Positions 16,801 through 25,390 of a stretch of DNA of 39,751 nucleotides are shown piece by piece (the first letter of the stretch is position 1; each line of letters starts with the position of its first letter). The stretch spans positions 1-39,751 of the forward strand of contig CAINFC010000287.1 in assembly GCA_903847975.1 (NCBI GenBank). Direction: 5' to 3'. The notes beneath the pieces were generated by a model that saw nothing but the letters and a program-made list of their open reading frames with translations, had not been told where the DNA came from and made no database searches. A program made the position numbers and the translations under genes. Source of the stretch: an uncultured Acidobacteriota bacterium. GTDB taxonomy: Bacteria; Acidobacteriota; UBA6911; CAINFC01.

Positions 16801-19321
16801 CGGTCACGCTCACCGCATAAGGCTTACGGTTTTCCGGTCTTAGGATAAAGTACCGCTTGTCCTTAGGATCGGCCAGTTTATTCACAAACTGATGTACGGC
16901 AGCAATCACCGGCTGGATATCCTGATTGCGGAAAACAGCCAGGTTTATGCCGTCCCTGGCATGGGGGTGAAGCCGAAAATAGTCGGTCATCAGGCGGAAA
17001 AGCAGCTTTGATTCCCGGCTCTCCCGGAACATTTCTGTGTCGGTTACTTCTTCTTCGCTGCTCTCCTCATAGCGAACCAGAAGTCGCGTGGAAAGAGTCG
17101 TCTCCCTCTCTTCCGGCATCCCGATTCGATGGATCAATTCTGAACCGCGAACATTTGTGTCCAGGTTTTGATCCTCGTTGTACAACAAGCCCACCAACGG
17201 AGAATGAATGGCAGCCATGCTCATCGTACCGGCCCAAATGGACTCACTGAAGCCTTTGTTGCGATCCGCGCGCTCGAGCTCCAAAGACAAGGCGCTTTCG
17301 AAACTTCGAAAAAGAAAGATGACCTGAGCTTCCAGCATCTCCAATACAGCCGGATGAAGAATGGTAGCGATTGCGGATTGCTCGTAGGTCTCGCATCCCC
17401 AGACGGAGCAGTCCTTACCTTTTCGTCGTTGTACAACCAGAAAGAGTCGCAAAAGCATACCAGCCATTTGGGTATCGGTGCCATTCGGATCCTCTAGGAA
17501 ATACCGGTAGCAATCCGCGTAGGCCTGCCTTAACTCCTTCCAGGAATCTCCGAATAATGCAGCGTGCAACCCCTGAGTTTGCGCCAGTGTTAAATATTTG
17601 GCGTATTTGTCCGCTAATTTTTTCAAGACCGGAAGCAGGGGATCCTTGGAAGCAAGCCATTCCGGTTGCAACAGATTGGTCCATTTATGTTCATCCGGCC
17701 GAGCTTCCCGGATGCAGTGCATCATGACCCGACGTGTCTCTTCTTCGTCGGTCACATAAAGCAACTCCTCATAGTACGGCAAATGAAAGACCGGCAGTTT
17801 CCGATGGAAATCCTCGCTGCGCATGGCCTCGTTGGCCCATTGAATTAAAGATTCCGCAAGGCGATAGGAATGTATTTCCGGTAGGCGCCATCCGAATCGC
17901 CGGCGGAAAGTTTTCTCGGAATCACTCAAGGAGAGCTCAACCGAAAATTCGAGGAGGGGTTCTGCGGTCTTAGCATAGCTTGTCTGCTTCGGTTCAGCGA
18001 GGCTGGCGCTAATGACTATGTCTTCTCCTTCCGAGTTGGAAAGCGAGATTTGTTTCTGCAGCAGGTCGTCTACCCCGCCGATAAGACGGTTCAGATAACC
18101 TTTGGCCAGCTCGTTTTTATCCAGGATAATATCCGCTCCTTCGTCGGAGTCGGACCCTTCATAGTCGTGCTTGAATTTATCGGAGATGATTTTGACTCCC
18201 CGAACATTGCTCTCAAAAAATCTTTTATCCCGCCAAAGATCTCGCCATGTCATCCAGATGGCATGCAGCGCCATTTCGATAGGGCCGCCGGATAATTTCC
18301 GCAGGGGATCCTTAGGTTTTGGCTCCTGTTTTTTTCGAAATTTGAGAATTTTGTCGACAATAGCGACAAAGTCGCATTGCATCAACCGCTCCCGATCGGA
18401 TATTTCCTCCCGCTCGATATAGTTTCGCAGACCATTCAGCAGAGATTCCGTATCCGCATAAGTCCCAAGCAACTCCGGTGTATCGATCGCTATGTCTAAC
18501 TCTTCGCCGTCGCTGACTGCTTTCTGAAGCTGGCCAATGGTTCGGAGAGCCTTATCGCGATGGGTGGCATCCAGAAACATCGCATAAGAGAAAAAGGCTT
18601 GGGCCTTTTCAATATACGGCGATAGTGTCGTTCTTTTCTTGCCAATCGCGAAGCTGCTGAAATGAGGAAGATAAAAGATCTTCATCTGGTCGAGCAGGTG
18701 GCGCGCCACATCCCGCCAGGATCCACAGGAACTTAAATCCAACTCCCGGAGCCATTTATCGATTCCCAGAAGATCGGTGCACCCCTGGTCGAGGAGCGGC
18801 TTAAGCAACCGGTCAAACTCTTTCAACTCCGAAGAGTCCAATCCCTCCATTCCGATTGATTTCATTTTTTTTGCAATCCAGGCTTGGAAGGAGCCTTTCA
18901 TGCTTTCCCTCCAAATGTTCTCCGGACTACAGAAATGAAAGTCAGCCAGGCTGCCGGCATCCGTCACCCGATCGCCGCCGCACAAAACCACCAAATTGAT
19001 CTTCCCTGGCTTAGGAGGAAGGTTTCTATAAAAAGTTGGGTTACGTTCTTCCTTGTCGTCATCCAGCCACATCTGCTGTTTGGCTGTCTTTATTCCGGCA
19101 GGCGTCCAATTGCTGCAGGTCATTCCGGCAATTTTGAAAAGCAGGTGGAGATCCGGCGCTCCCAGGCATCGGCTGGTGAAGGTCGAAGCCAGATCAATCG
19201 TGGCCGATTCAATTAAGGTAGGTACAACCGCCAACAGCCGTCGCTCTGGAGAACGCTCTTTGCGAAGACGGGAAATTTTCCGTTCGATATAGTCCCACGC
19301 CGATTCGCTGAAATAGCTCAT
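13829..19321 (-). CDS. sspH: DptH/SspH-like PT-dependent restriction protein with nuclease-like and HerA-like ATPase domains
   Basis: A very large protein (1830 residues) occupying the DptH/SspH position after F and G. The C-terminus is a HerA/FtsK-type ATPase with Walker A GTSGMGKT (1481-1488), Walker B RVIVLDEVQ (about 1692-1700) and ALITATQ. Before it lies a linker that is very acidic (about 1350-1386) and then Ser-rich (about 1398-1430). Before that is a PD-(D/E)XK-like arrangement: D1161 in RRPDLLW, E1183-x-K1185 in LIECKVA, and Q1200 in a following helix. This would be the DNA-cutting centre. The first 1100 residues are unassigned. The start overlaps the SspG stop (ATGA at 19318-19321). 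Known of the family: DndFGH and SspFGH restrict DNA lacking PT, and SspFGH nicks DNA. The residue-level nuclease assignment is mine. Confidence 0.8.
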   Translation of the reverse strand: MSYFSESAWDYIERKISRLRKERSPERRLLAVVPTLIESATIDLASTFTSRCLGAPDLHLLFKIAGMTCSNWTPAGIKTAKQQMWLDDDKEERNPTFYRNLPPKPGKINLVVLCGGDRVTDAGSLADFHFCSPENIWRESMKGSFQAWIAKKMKSIGMEGLDSSELKEFDRLLKPLLDQGCTDLLGIDKWLRELDLSSCGSWRDVARHLLDQMKIFYLPHFSSFAIGKKRTTLSPYIEKAQAFFSYAMFLDATHRDKALRTIGQLQKAVSDGEELDIAIDTPELLGTYADTESLLNGLRNYIEREEISDRERLMQCDFVAIVDKILKFRKKQEPKPKDPLRKLSGGPIEMALHAIWMTWRDLWRDKRFFESNVRGVKIISDKFKHDYEGSDSDEGADIILDKNELAKGYLNRLIGGVDDLLQKQISLSNSEGEDIVISASLAEPKQTSYAKTAEPLLEFSVELSLSDSEKTFRRRFGWRLPEIHSYRLAESLIQWANEAMRSEDFHRKLPVFHLPYYEELLYVTDEEETRRVMMHCIREARPDEHKWTNLLQPEWLASKDPLLPVLKKLADKYAKYLTLAQTQGLHAALFGDSWKELRQAYADCYRYFLEDPNGTDTQMAGMLLRLFLVVQRRKGKDCSVWGCETYEQSAIATILHPAVLEMLEAQVIFLFRSFESALSLELERADRNKGFSESIWAGTMSMAAIHSPLVGLLYNEDQNLDTNVRGSELIHRIGMPEERETTLSTRLLVRYEESSEEEVTDTEMFRESRESKLLFRLMTDYFRLHPHARDGINLAVFRNQDIQPVIAAVHQFVNKLADPKDKRYFILRPENRKPYAVSVTVFTNSGDDVDVARWIGQWQERWEEAETEKKFQVYRYCRFSVAHRVVEPRKTDLFQRMIQDCFEADIAIFYDFIGAGKGGNKFTEVEPFDITTRSLKFPILEKACCSVLHPTDSYKRYRVISNRQFSLCTLHSQVMHRLKNQGVQPGKQFIVQGVGDFSPWQGVVAALHKKAEWVVCIDPNMDERLLRIPSGSKDQEREIIGFGSGVGSHGEANYTISTEQFSLADIHVRLSASIHELYGGCGWSEDQCKVIAKGVLRAAHELSGLSLVRATGVGCYIHDFMAYCLTRMMLREKGDVLCDHLVSLDAYRHWFDLAKNERRPDLLWLVAWLNKENRIQLRLHLIECKVAHQDEKHLVSARDQIHNGLMVLTQAFCPHQEKTSEQERPDQRYWWLQLHRLIASKAAVAQQKQSKVLSALERLAEGDYSVEWQASVFAFWSEDQSDQIVRIGSWNSAGLNDINVNFYTIGSEYVRKLAMENGNGSQAWAEWAAQVVPSNKNVGDFLVDIEQSTAIDEDEDALDWYDPEDKEEEDEEEAKQDDYLEDDDYENTPSLGPFKEPGEGSGEIVSISSQDSSSSMSQQDSESGSGVATSTSTMTDLDQSSVTVTEMPQRILLGITAHGAKPVYWEFGHSGLANRHMLVFGTSGMGKTYAIQCLLSEMGRLGQNSLIIDYTDGFLPSKMEKGTVACLKPKQHYIQQQPLPISPFKAQESVEEGMVFRDTCLTIAKRVASIFRSVYELGNQQFPVLIDAISQGVQASGDKFTLDQMLTILQGFIGDPNRSQTTVKSTISKLKPFVLGNPFAQDQQGIGWEPIFTDPVCRCQVFQFFKVDKHSARAMIEFVLWDLYSFVCSHGNKMTPRVIVLDEVQNLDLGPDAPVAKYLTEGRKHGLALITATQTVKGVGGVSDARVSRLFQAEHKLFFKPTENEMREHAQLLFNAISSVSQQEWANRLASLQIGECWSLGRSLNEWTGKLVFQAQRIRISSLEDRGFHA

Positions 19322-21021
19322 GATCGTTTCTCCCTCTTAGATCCAGGATTGTGCACCAGGGCACATGCATCCGATAGCTGGATCAGCAATCCCGACGCAT
19401 CGAGCATTTCCAGGAGCCAGGCATCCCGGCCGTTTCCACTACTGCCTTCCTTCTTCCCCTCCGCCCAGGCACTTGCCCGACTGAATCCATCGTTATCGAA
19501 CACCAGACCATAGCGGGCTTCGACAAGCTGCTTGAACCGGTCATAGGTCAATCGCCCATCCGCTGGAACGGTTGTTACCACTAACAGACGCAGTAGCAGT
19601 TCATTTAGAGTAAAGCGGGCACCTGAGCCTCGCCACGGAACGATTAATCCGATCTTTTTTGCCATGCTCAAAAAAAGTTTGGAACCATATCGGCTGTCAG
19701 CCTCTTTCAGGATTTTTTCCTTTTCTTTGGCGTCTTTGTGCTGGACGAGTCCAAGATAATCTTTTGCGTCTTGGATCTGGTCGCACCGAAGGGCACGGTA
19801 GATCATCTTTTCCGCCATTTTTACGGTATGTCTCGAGAGCCTTTTCGCCCCGGAGTCGTTCTCTTCCGGCGCGGTAACGGCAAACCGGTAGCCGGGCCAG
19901 GCAATCTGGTGTTCTAAAGGCGAGACACGAACACTTTGCAAGGAGAGACTTCGCAGCAATTGCATTGCGCAGGCCAGCTCCATAAGACGAAGCCGTTCGA
20001 TTACATCTAGCTCGGCAAGGCAAATGCGGCGCAGTTCCGTGGCAAATAGATATCCTTCCTGCCAACTGGCAATCGGACAATATCCAGCACTGACATAGCG
20101 CAAGTCGTTATCTTTCCCATCGGTACATTCAACCGTCTTATTATCATCGAGAGCATCAATGAATTCTGCAATTGCAGTGAGTGTAGGTGGGCAAACCTCC
20201 AAAAGTTGATCTAGGTGTTGCTGCAGTTCATCATGTAAATACAAAGGATGGGTTTCTTCATCCAGCAATCCGACACCCGTTTTTTCATTCCACTCAAGAA
20301 CAGACATGAGTGTTTGTTTTAATGCATTGCAAACTTGCAAGTAGAGGACTTCTCCGCCGCGGCCTAGAAACCTATGTTTATTCATTGTCAATAATATGTT
20401 TCGGTTTCCAAGCATTTCTTCCCAATCGCTTGGTGGCGTTTTACGAGCTGCTGTCTCATTCCATATTGTTTCTCCCGCTAAGAGACCTTTACAGATTGGT
20501 AGAAAACTTTGTGCGCACCACGTTCTTCCAAACCCGGCACCCTGGAAACCTAAAAATAAATTTTCCAGGGTGCGAATAACGTCGCTTTCTCTACCGTTTT
20601 CGGCTAACTTAATCGCCTCATGTAGTTTTTGTACAAGAATTTTATATTGCTCTCGATGCACAACATGGCGTGAATCTAGACGTGAAGCCCCCATAAAGGC
20701 GAAAAGCTTCAGATTGAGACGTGCTTTGGGAGAATAGTAAAGTTTGCAGTTTCGTTTCCAATTGTAAAGTGTACCTATTGGCGGGAGTGGGGCAGAAAAA
20801 GAAGGCTGATTGCTATCTCTGGCTTTTCCATCTAGAACATTACTATTATCTATTTCACCATTTTCACTATCTTCAATCCTTTTTGCGGAAGTTGCGATAA
20901 GTAAAAATTCGATTAAAAGTTCTATTGCCGACTGATCAGCGAAAAACCGTTTTCCAAATAAACGGATCGCAGGATTAATTTCTTGTTCAGACGGTGAAGG
21001 GAACATCTCATCATAAAACAT
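19318..21021 (-). CDS. sspG: DptG/SspG-like PT-dependent restriction protein
   Basis: A 567-residue protein between the F- and H-type genes, the fixed order of DndFGH/SspFGH modules. I see no catalytic motif. The chain is largely helical, with a C-terminal winged-helix-like part (PADGRLTYDRFKQLVEARYG onward) resembling what occurs in DptG. The start is unambiguous: GGAGGTGAGCG directly precedes ATG 21021, embedded in the last codons of SspF (overlap 11 bases), so F and G are translationally coupled. The stop overlaps the SspH start. It is probably a structural subunit bridging F and H. Assignment depends mainly on position and size. Confidence 0.75.
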   Translation of the reverse strand: MFYDEMFPSPSEQEINPAIRLFGKRFFADQSAIELLIEFLLIATSAKRIEDSENGEIDNSNVLDGKARDSNQPSFSAPLPPIGTLYNWKRNCKLYYSPKARLNLKLFAFMGASRLDSRHVVHREQYKILVQKLHEAIKLAENGRESDVIRTLENLFLGFQGAGFGRTWCAQSFLPICKGLLAGETIWNETAARKTPPSDWEEMLGNRNILLTMNKHRFLGRGGEVLYLQVCNALKQTLMSVLEWNEKTGVGLLDEETHPLYLHDELQQHLDQLLEVCPPTLTAIAEFIDALDDNKTVECTDGKDNDLRYVSAGYCPIASWQEGYLFATELRRICLAELDVIERLRLMELACAMQLLRSLSLQSVRVSPLEHQIAWPGYRFAVTAPEENDSGAKRLSRHTVKMAEKMIYRALRCDQIQDAKDYLGLVQHKDAKEKEKILKEADSRYGSKLFLSMAKKIGLIVPWRGSGARFTLNELLLRLLVVTTVPADGRLTYDRFKQLVEARYGLVFDNDGFSRASAWAEGKKEGSSGNGRDAWLLEMLDASGLLIQLSDACALVHNPGSKREKRS

Positions 21022-23341
21022 CGCTCACCTCCAAAACCCCCTTTTGAACCAGATACTGTTGTCGACGAAAGGTGTGATCTGTCCGCAATCGCACCAGCAT
21101 AATGCGTTCACTGCTTTCCCTTGCCAGACGAAGAATTTGCGATTTGAAGATTTCCAGCCGCTCGACATAAGCTGCCTGAATGATTTCGCCTACTTCTCCA
21201 AAGTGCCTCATTACTACGTAGTCGAGAAAGGGTAGGGTAAGAACTAGATATATATTGGCGATTCGCCCCAGCCCTTTCAGTTGGAGATCCGTGCGCTTGA
21301 CTCCAATCATATTAACTTTGGTCGCAAGACACATCTCGATTTCGCTGTTCCAGTCAACCTGGGCCATCACAACTTGGGCGCTCTGCCGAATTTCACCCTT
21401 CCCACGGCTGAGCGTAATATACAGCCGACGATCCTGGCCTTTGGCTCCTTCCGGCAGGCGCACACCGGTAAAATGCTCTTGCAACACATGATAAATGCGT
21501 TGTTCCAGGCTGTTTTTTTCCGTCATTTCAAGTTGTGAGTTCTCTGTCTGCCACTCTTTCCAGCGCCAGAGCATGGGCGAATTGAGGAACTGATGGAGAT
21601 AGGAACGCTGATCAGGCTGGAAATCATAGAGAAAAAAGAGCATCCTGCGAACTTGTTCCCGGGCTTGGTCTGGGTTTAATCCTGGGAAACTGTTGTTTCC
21701 TGGGCCGGAGCCATGTTTAAGGAGAAGGTGAAATTCCTGTTCACAATCTTCAATTCCGATCCGAAAGTAATGATCCTTCACCTTCAGCCAAAGTCTTCTT
21801 TCCCAGGTTGGGCAGGGACGCTCCCCAAATCTCTGTTTTTTAATTTCGCGGATGGCTCGCATCTGCTGGGCGGGATCGTGCTCCTTCATCCCGTTATCGC
21901 CAAAAAAACGGTTGAAGAACATATATTCGACCTGAAGCGGGGAAAAGTTTTTCTCTCGCATTTCAAGCAAGTCGGACTCTTCCAAGCCAGAGGTCAGAAT
22001 ATAAGCTAAATGCTCTGTGATCTGTCGAAGCGTCAATCTTGAGCCGTATTCATACATCCGGCGATAAGCAAGAAAAATTCTTTCGAAGATAATCGACTGG
22101 TATTTTTGGATCAAATGAACATTTAAATAAATGGGGCAGTTGAAATGGCAGCCGGCGTTAGCGCATACTTCCCATTGGTCAGAATCGATCATTCGTTCAA
22201 AAATCTGCTCTGCCAGATGGAGATTATCAATACGGGCCAAATTCACAACCAAAAAGCGGGTCTGTCCAAGAACAAGATCTGCGGTTCCCTCTTCCTCGCT
22301 GATAGCACGGAGAACATCTTTTTCGATATTTACATCCAGCTTTGCGAATGCTCGGCATTCTTTTCGAAATAGATCCAGCAGCGCACCTGTATTCGAGATG
22401 ATCAGGAACCGGCGGGCTCCCTGAATAATTTCCTGCACCAGTTTTGAATCATCCTTTTGATTTCTTTCACTCAAGTCCTTCAGTAAGGAAATCTGAATGT
22501 TGGCTAAATCTATGTCCTCGCGTGGGTCTAATTGATTTGAGAGAGGCTGGTCGTCTGGGATGCCTTTGAGTCGTTTATAAACATTCAATGCAATGGTCGA
22601 CTTCCCATCGCCCGCGTGCCCCGTGAGGATTATCTGCCTTCCATTTTTATCCTGCAATTCTTTAAGGATCAATTCGGTTAAGGGGTGGGGAACATGAACT
22701 AATGGAAAAAATGAATTACACGCCTGAAACTCAGCGAGTGCATTCTCGTTACTTCCATTAAGCCTTTGCAGAGAGTTGAGATATGAAACAAACGGATTTT
22801 TTATTGTACTAAGGTCTGTGGGTAAAAGCAGGCGATTCAGTTTCCCATCTCGATTCCTATTAATGCTCGACAATGTATTCCCCATCTCTTTATTTGTCTT
22901 TCTCTCAGACAGACATTTTAGAATTACTTCTTCTACTCTTGTGCGAGATTCTACATTCATTAGAAGTCCATAGAAATCTATATGCAATATTGCATAGTCT
23001 ACAATTTTCGTTAACATTGTAGGACCTGCAATGGTATGTATCTTTTTTAAATCTAAATCCAGCCCTGCATGTGCAATCAGTGTCCAAAAAGAAGTTGTTT
23101 TTAGGTAATAGAATGGGTTGTAAGGTCTATTTCTGTCATTGTCTGATCCATAAATCTTTATTAGTTTTGTGAATTCATTTTGTAAAAGGTTGTTGTAGTA
23201 TATTTGATTATTAGTAATATATTTCTGCTTGATTAAATTGATGATGGCTAATATCAGAATGTGCTTGTGAGGTTTGTACCCACTGAGGGTTTTACCTAGG
23301 CTTTCAAGCTCAGCAAAGAGGTCTATTATCTTTGTGCTCAT
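21011..23341 (-). CDS. sspF: DptF/SspF-like ATPase with N-terminal sulfur-binding-domain-like region
   Basis: 776 residues from ATG 23341 (GTG 23359 gives 782; neither has a good RBS). Walker A GHAGDGKST lies at 241-249, and the downstream region matches the DptF/SspF ATPase role in PT-dependent restriction. About 9-146 is an extra domain with the layout of the DNA sulfur-binding domain (SBD) of ScoMcrA-type PT-dependent HNH endonucleases. It contains YKPHKHILILAII (normally HKPLLLLA), then NPFYYLKTTSFW (normally PFxxLxxDGFW), then DFYGLLMN..SRTRVEEVIL. No HNH follows; the SBD-like piece is joined straight to the ATPase. The part encoding residues 1-150 is markedly more AT-rich than the rest of the gene, suggesting a separate origin. 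Known: SBDs bind PT-modified DNA. Inferred: this protein reads PT marks for the restriction complex. Confidence 0.8.
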   Translation of the reverse strand: MSTKIIDLFAELESLGKTLSGYKPHKHILILAIINLIKQKYITNNQIYYNNLLQNEFTKLIKIYGSDNDRNRPYNPFYYLKTTSFWTLIAHAGLDLDLKKIHTIAGPTMLTKIVDYAILHIDFYGLLMNVESRTRVEEVILKCLSERKTNKEMGNTLSSINRNRDGKLNRLLLPTDLSTIKNPFVSYLNSLQRLNGSNENALAEFQACNSFFPLVHVPHPLTELILKELQDKNGRQIILTGHAGDGKSTIALNVYKRLKGIPDDQPLSNQLDPREDIDLANIQISLLKDLSERNQKDDSKLVQEIIQGARRFLIISNTGALLDLFRKECRAFAKLDVNIEKDVLRAISEEEGTADLVLGQTRFLVVNLARIDNLHLAEQIFERMIDSDQWEVCANAGCHFNCPIYLNVHLIQKYQSIIFERIFLAYRRMYEYGSRLTLRQITEHLAYILTSGLEESDLLEMREKNFSPLQVEYMFFNRFFGDNGMKEHDPAQQMRAIREIKKQRFGERPCPTWERRLWLKVKDHYFRIGIEDCEQEFHLLLKHGSGPGNNSFPGLNPDQAREQVRRMLFFLYDFQPDQRSYLHQFLNSPMLWRWKEWQTENSQLEMTEKNSLEQRIYHVLQEHFTGVRLPEGAKGQDRRLYITLSRGKGEIRQSAQVVMAQVDWNSEIEMCLATKVNMIGVKRTDLQLKGLGRIANIYLVLTLPFLDYVVMRHFGEVGEIIQAAYVERLEIFKSQILRLARESSERIMLVRLRTDHTFRRQQYLVQKGVLEVSDVL
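22904..23317 (-). other. SBD-like (phosphorothioate-reader) domain segment of SspF
   Basis: This is the domain described under the SspF-like gene, listed separately because it changes how the system may work. Diagnostic points are the HKHILILA helix, NPFYYL with the following FW pair, and the terminal SRTRVEEVILKCL helix. It lies inside an AT-rich patch that ends near 22750. Confidence 0.6.
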
Positions 23342-23386
23342 TAAAATGGGACCATTCACTTATGTTCTTTAAATAACTTTGATTTA

Positions 23387-24529
23387 TTATTGGATTTGTT
23401 TAATTGCAGATTCGAGATGTGAGAGAGCAATATTTACGTCATCCTCAGTATTGTAACGACCCAAAGAAATTCTTATTGCACAACGGGCAAGGTCCGAAGG
23501 GATATTCAAGGCAAGCAAGACATGTGATGGCAATAATGTTCCGGAATTACAGGCAGACCCAATACTCATGCAAAGCAGAGGGGCTCGAGCAAGCAATAAA
23601 TCGGCTGGAATGCCAGGAAAAATTATATTTGAAGTACCTGGCAGCCTATCGGCCAAACGGCAAATGATTTGTGCGTTGGGGAAAATCCTGGCAATTCTTT
23701 CCTCAATTTTTGCTCTTAGCTTCCCAATTTTTGCCATATCGGGAACAGTAAATTCTTTACACAGTTTACACGCAGCACCTAACCCAACTACGCCTGGCAC
23801 ATTCAATGTGCCAGGACGCAAATAATCCTCTTGTCCGCCCCCATACATTAAGGGAGCAGAAAGAAATTTTTTTAGACTTTCACGAACCACCAAAAAGCCA
23901 ATACCTTTTGGGCCATATGCCTTATGTGAACTAAACGATAGAAGATCTGCACGAAATTCATTAACGGAAACTGGGATTTTCCCCAATGCTTGTGCGGCGT
24001 CACAATGAAAAAGTGCTCCACATGAATGTGCTACATCTGCAATATCACCTACTGGTTGAATGACGCCAGTTTCATTGTTCGCGGCTTGAACAGACAGGAG
24101 CAAAGTATCCTCATCAACTTCGGCTTTTAATTTATTTAAATTGATTTGTCCCCCGTTTTCAACTGGAACTCGACATATCGTATAGCCTTTCGACTGTAAT
24201 GCTGCGCATGGGCCTAAAACGGACTTATGTTCGACAGTAGAAGTCACTATCTTGCGCTTTTTTAATACAGATTGGGCTACTCCTAAAATTGAAAGATTGT
24301 TAGATTCTGTCGCCCCACTCGTAAAAATAACCTCTGTTGGGCTACAACATACACAATCAGCAATTAATTCACGTGCTAGCGCAATGGACTTGCCTGCAGT
24401 TCTACCGTAGTAATGTGGACTAGCCGGATTTCCGAACTTCTCTCTAAAAAAAGGTACTATAGCTTCTACGACTTCAGGGGCACACTGTGTCGTCGAATTA
24501 TTATCCAAATAAATAAATCTTGAGTTCAT
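23387..24529 (-). CDS. sspA: Cysteine desulfurase (SspA/DndA/IscS-like)
   Basis: A 380-residue PLP enzyme that takes sulfur from L-cysteine as a persulfide and passes it to the SspD-type protein for PT synthesis. Visible class-V aminotransferase features are YLDNNSTT at the N-terminus, H101 (STVEHKS), D177 (FHCDAAQ) and the PLP lysine K203 in SSHKAYGPKG. The catalytic Cys327 lies in IGSACNSG. I chose ATG 24529 because family members begin just before YLDNN; an upstream ATG at 24577 would add 16 residues and overlap the SspD gene's end by 26 bases. It is AT-rich compared with its large neighbours. Its placement between D and F inside the operon means modification and restriction genes are co-transcribed. 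Confidence 0.92.
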   Translation of the reverse strand: MNSRFIYLDNNSTTQCAPEVVEAIVPFFREKFGNPASPHYYGRTAGKSIALARELIADCVCCSPTEVIFTSGATESNNLSILGVAQSVLKKRKIVTSTVEHKSVLGPCAALQSKGYTICRVPVENGGQINLNKLKAEVDEDTLLLSVQAANNETGVIQPVGDIADVAHSCGALFHCDAAQALGKIPVSVNEFRADLLSFSSHKAYGPKGIGFLVVRESLKKFLSAPLMYGGGQEDYLRPGTLNVPGVVGLGAACKLCKEFTVPDMAKIGKLRAKIEERIARIFPNAQIICRLADRLPGTSNIIFPGIPADLLLARAPLLCMSIGSACNSGTLLPSHVLLALNIPSDLARCAIRISLGRYNTEDDVNIALSHLESAIKQIQ

Positions 24530-24551
24530 GTGATATAGGAAAGCACACACT

Positions 24552-25388
24552 TCACAAGTGGCATATAATGCAACCATTGTTTTCGTCGCTAAACTGCCTC
24601 TCGAAAGTTGAAAGAAGTGAAGCGTTTTTAAAATTCGGCGTTTCAGCTAATTTTCTCTTTGTATAATCTTCTTTTATTTTTTCCATTCGTTTCGGTTGAG
24701 ACAATTCACTAAGACTTTCACCTTGAACCCAAGTGTATTTTTCGCCAGTTAAAGCATCCTCTCTTTCATAATCCATTGCCTCTTTAAACAAGCCTGGATG
24801 TTTTTCTAAAAGACCTACCCATTCTCTTCTCTGTTGATAAAAGCAAAAAAAACAGCCAGACCGAGAACGCCAGGAATAATAAGCAGGTAGCCCCAGATTG
24901 CTATCCTCAAGAATGCGCATTACACCATCTAAGCCTATACCATTTTCAACGAACGGAAACTTGGCGTAAATATTTGGTTTTGTTGAAATGTAGCCTTTAC
25001 GATTAGGTTCATCTGCTCGAATTCCAATGTACATTATCACTTGATCATTTTTTATATATTCTTCAAATGGTTTAATCTTCAAGTTTTCAGTACACCAACG
25101 AACCTGAGGGGAAGGAAGAAAATTGCCTCTATTCCTAAGAAGGTCATCGAATCCTATTTTTGGAACTATGCGTATGATCGGTTTACCCAAATGAACTTCA
25201 ATCTTATTGAGGTAGTCATAAGTTTCTTGAAGCTCCTTTTGGGTATCACAAAACACGTACTCTAAATTGGGGATCCGGTCGCGCAAGTACAACGCCAGGG
25301 CTGTACTATCCTTGCCGCCGGAAAGAGAGAGAATATGCCGAAAGGAGGGATCGTTTTCGTTTGCGTGTGTGTTGGGGGGGGCGCTCAT
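24552..25388 (-). CDS. sspD: DndC/SspD-like ATP pyrophosphatase (PT sulfur transfer)
   Basis: A 278-residue PAPS-reductase-superfamily protein expected to activate the DNA backbone with ATP and insert sulfur. The PP-loop SLSGGKDST spans 21-29. Cysteines that could hold an Fe-S cluster are C99 (VRWCTENLK), C179 and C182 (SGCFFCFYQ), with a second pair C273/C276 at the C-terminus (GCIICHL). CTENLKIKPFEEYI and IGIRADEP are typical of DndC-like proteins. ATG 25388 lies 2 bases after the SspC stop. The gene is shorter than classic DndC (about 500 residues) and fits SspD. It is AT-rich like sspA. Confidence 0.92.
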   Translation of the reverse strand: MSAPPNTHANENDPSFRHILSLSGGKDSTALALYLRDRIPNLEYVFCDTQKELQETYDYLNKIEVHLGKPIIRIVPKIGFDDLLRNRGNFLPSPQVRWCTENLKIKPFEEYIKNDQVIMYIGIRADEPNRKGYISTKPNIYAKFPFVENGIGLDGVMRILEDSNLGLPAYYSWRSRSGCFFCFYQQRREWVGLLEKHPGLFKEAMDYEREDALTGEKYTWVQGESLSELSQPKRMEKIKEDYTKRKLAETPNFKNASLLSTFERQFSDENNGCIICHL

Positions 25389-25390
25389 GA

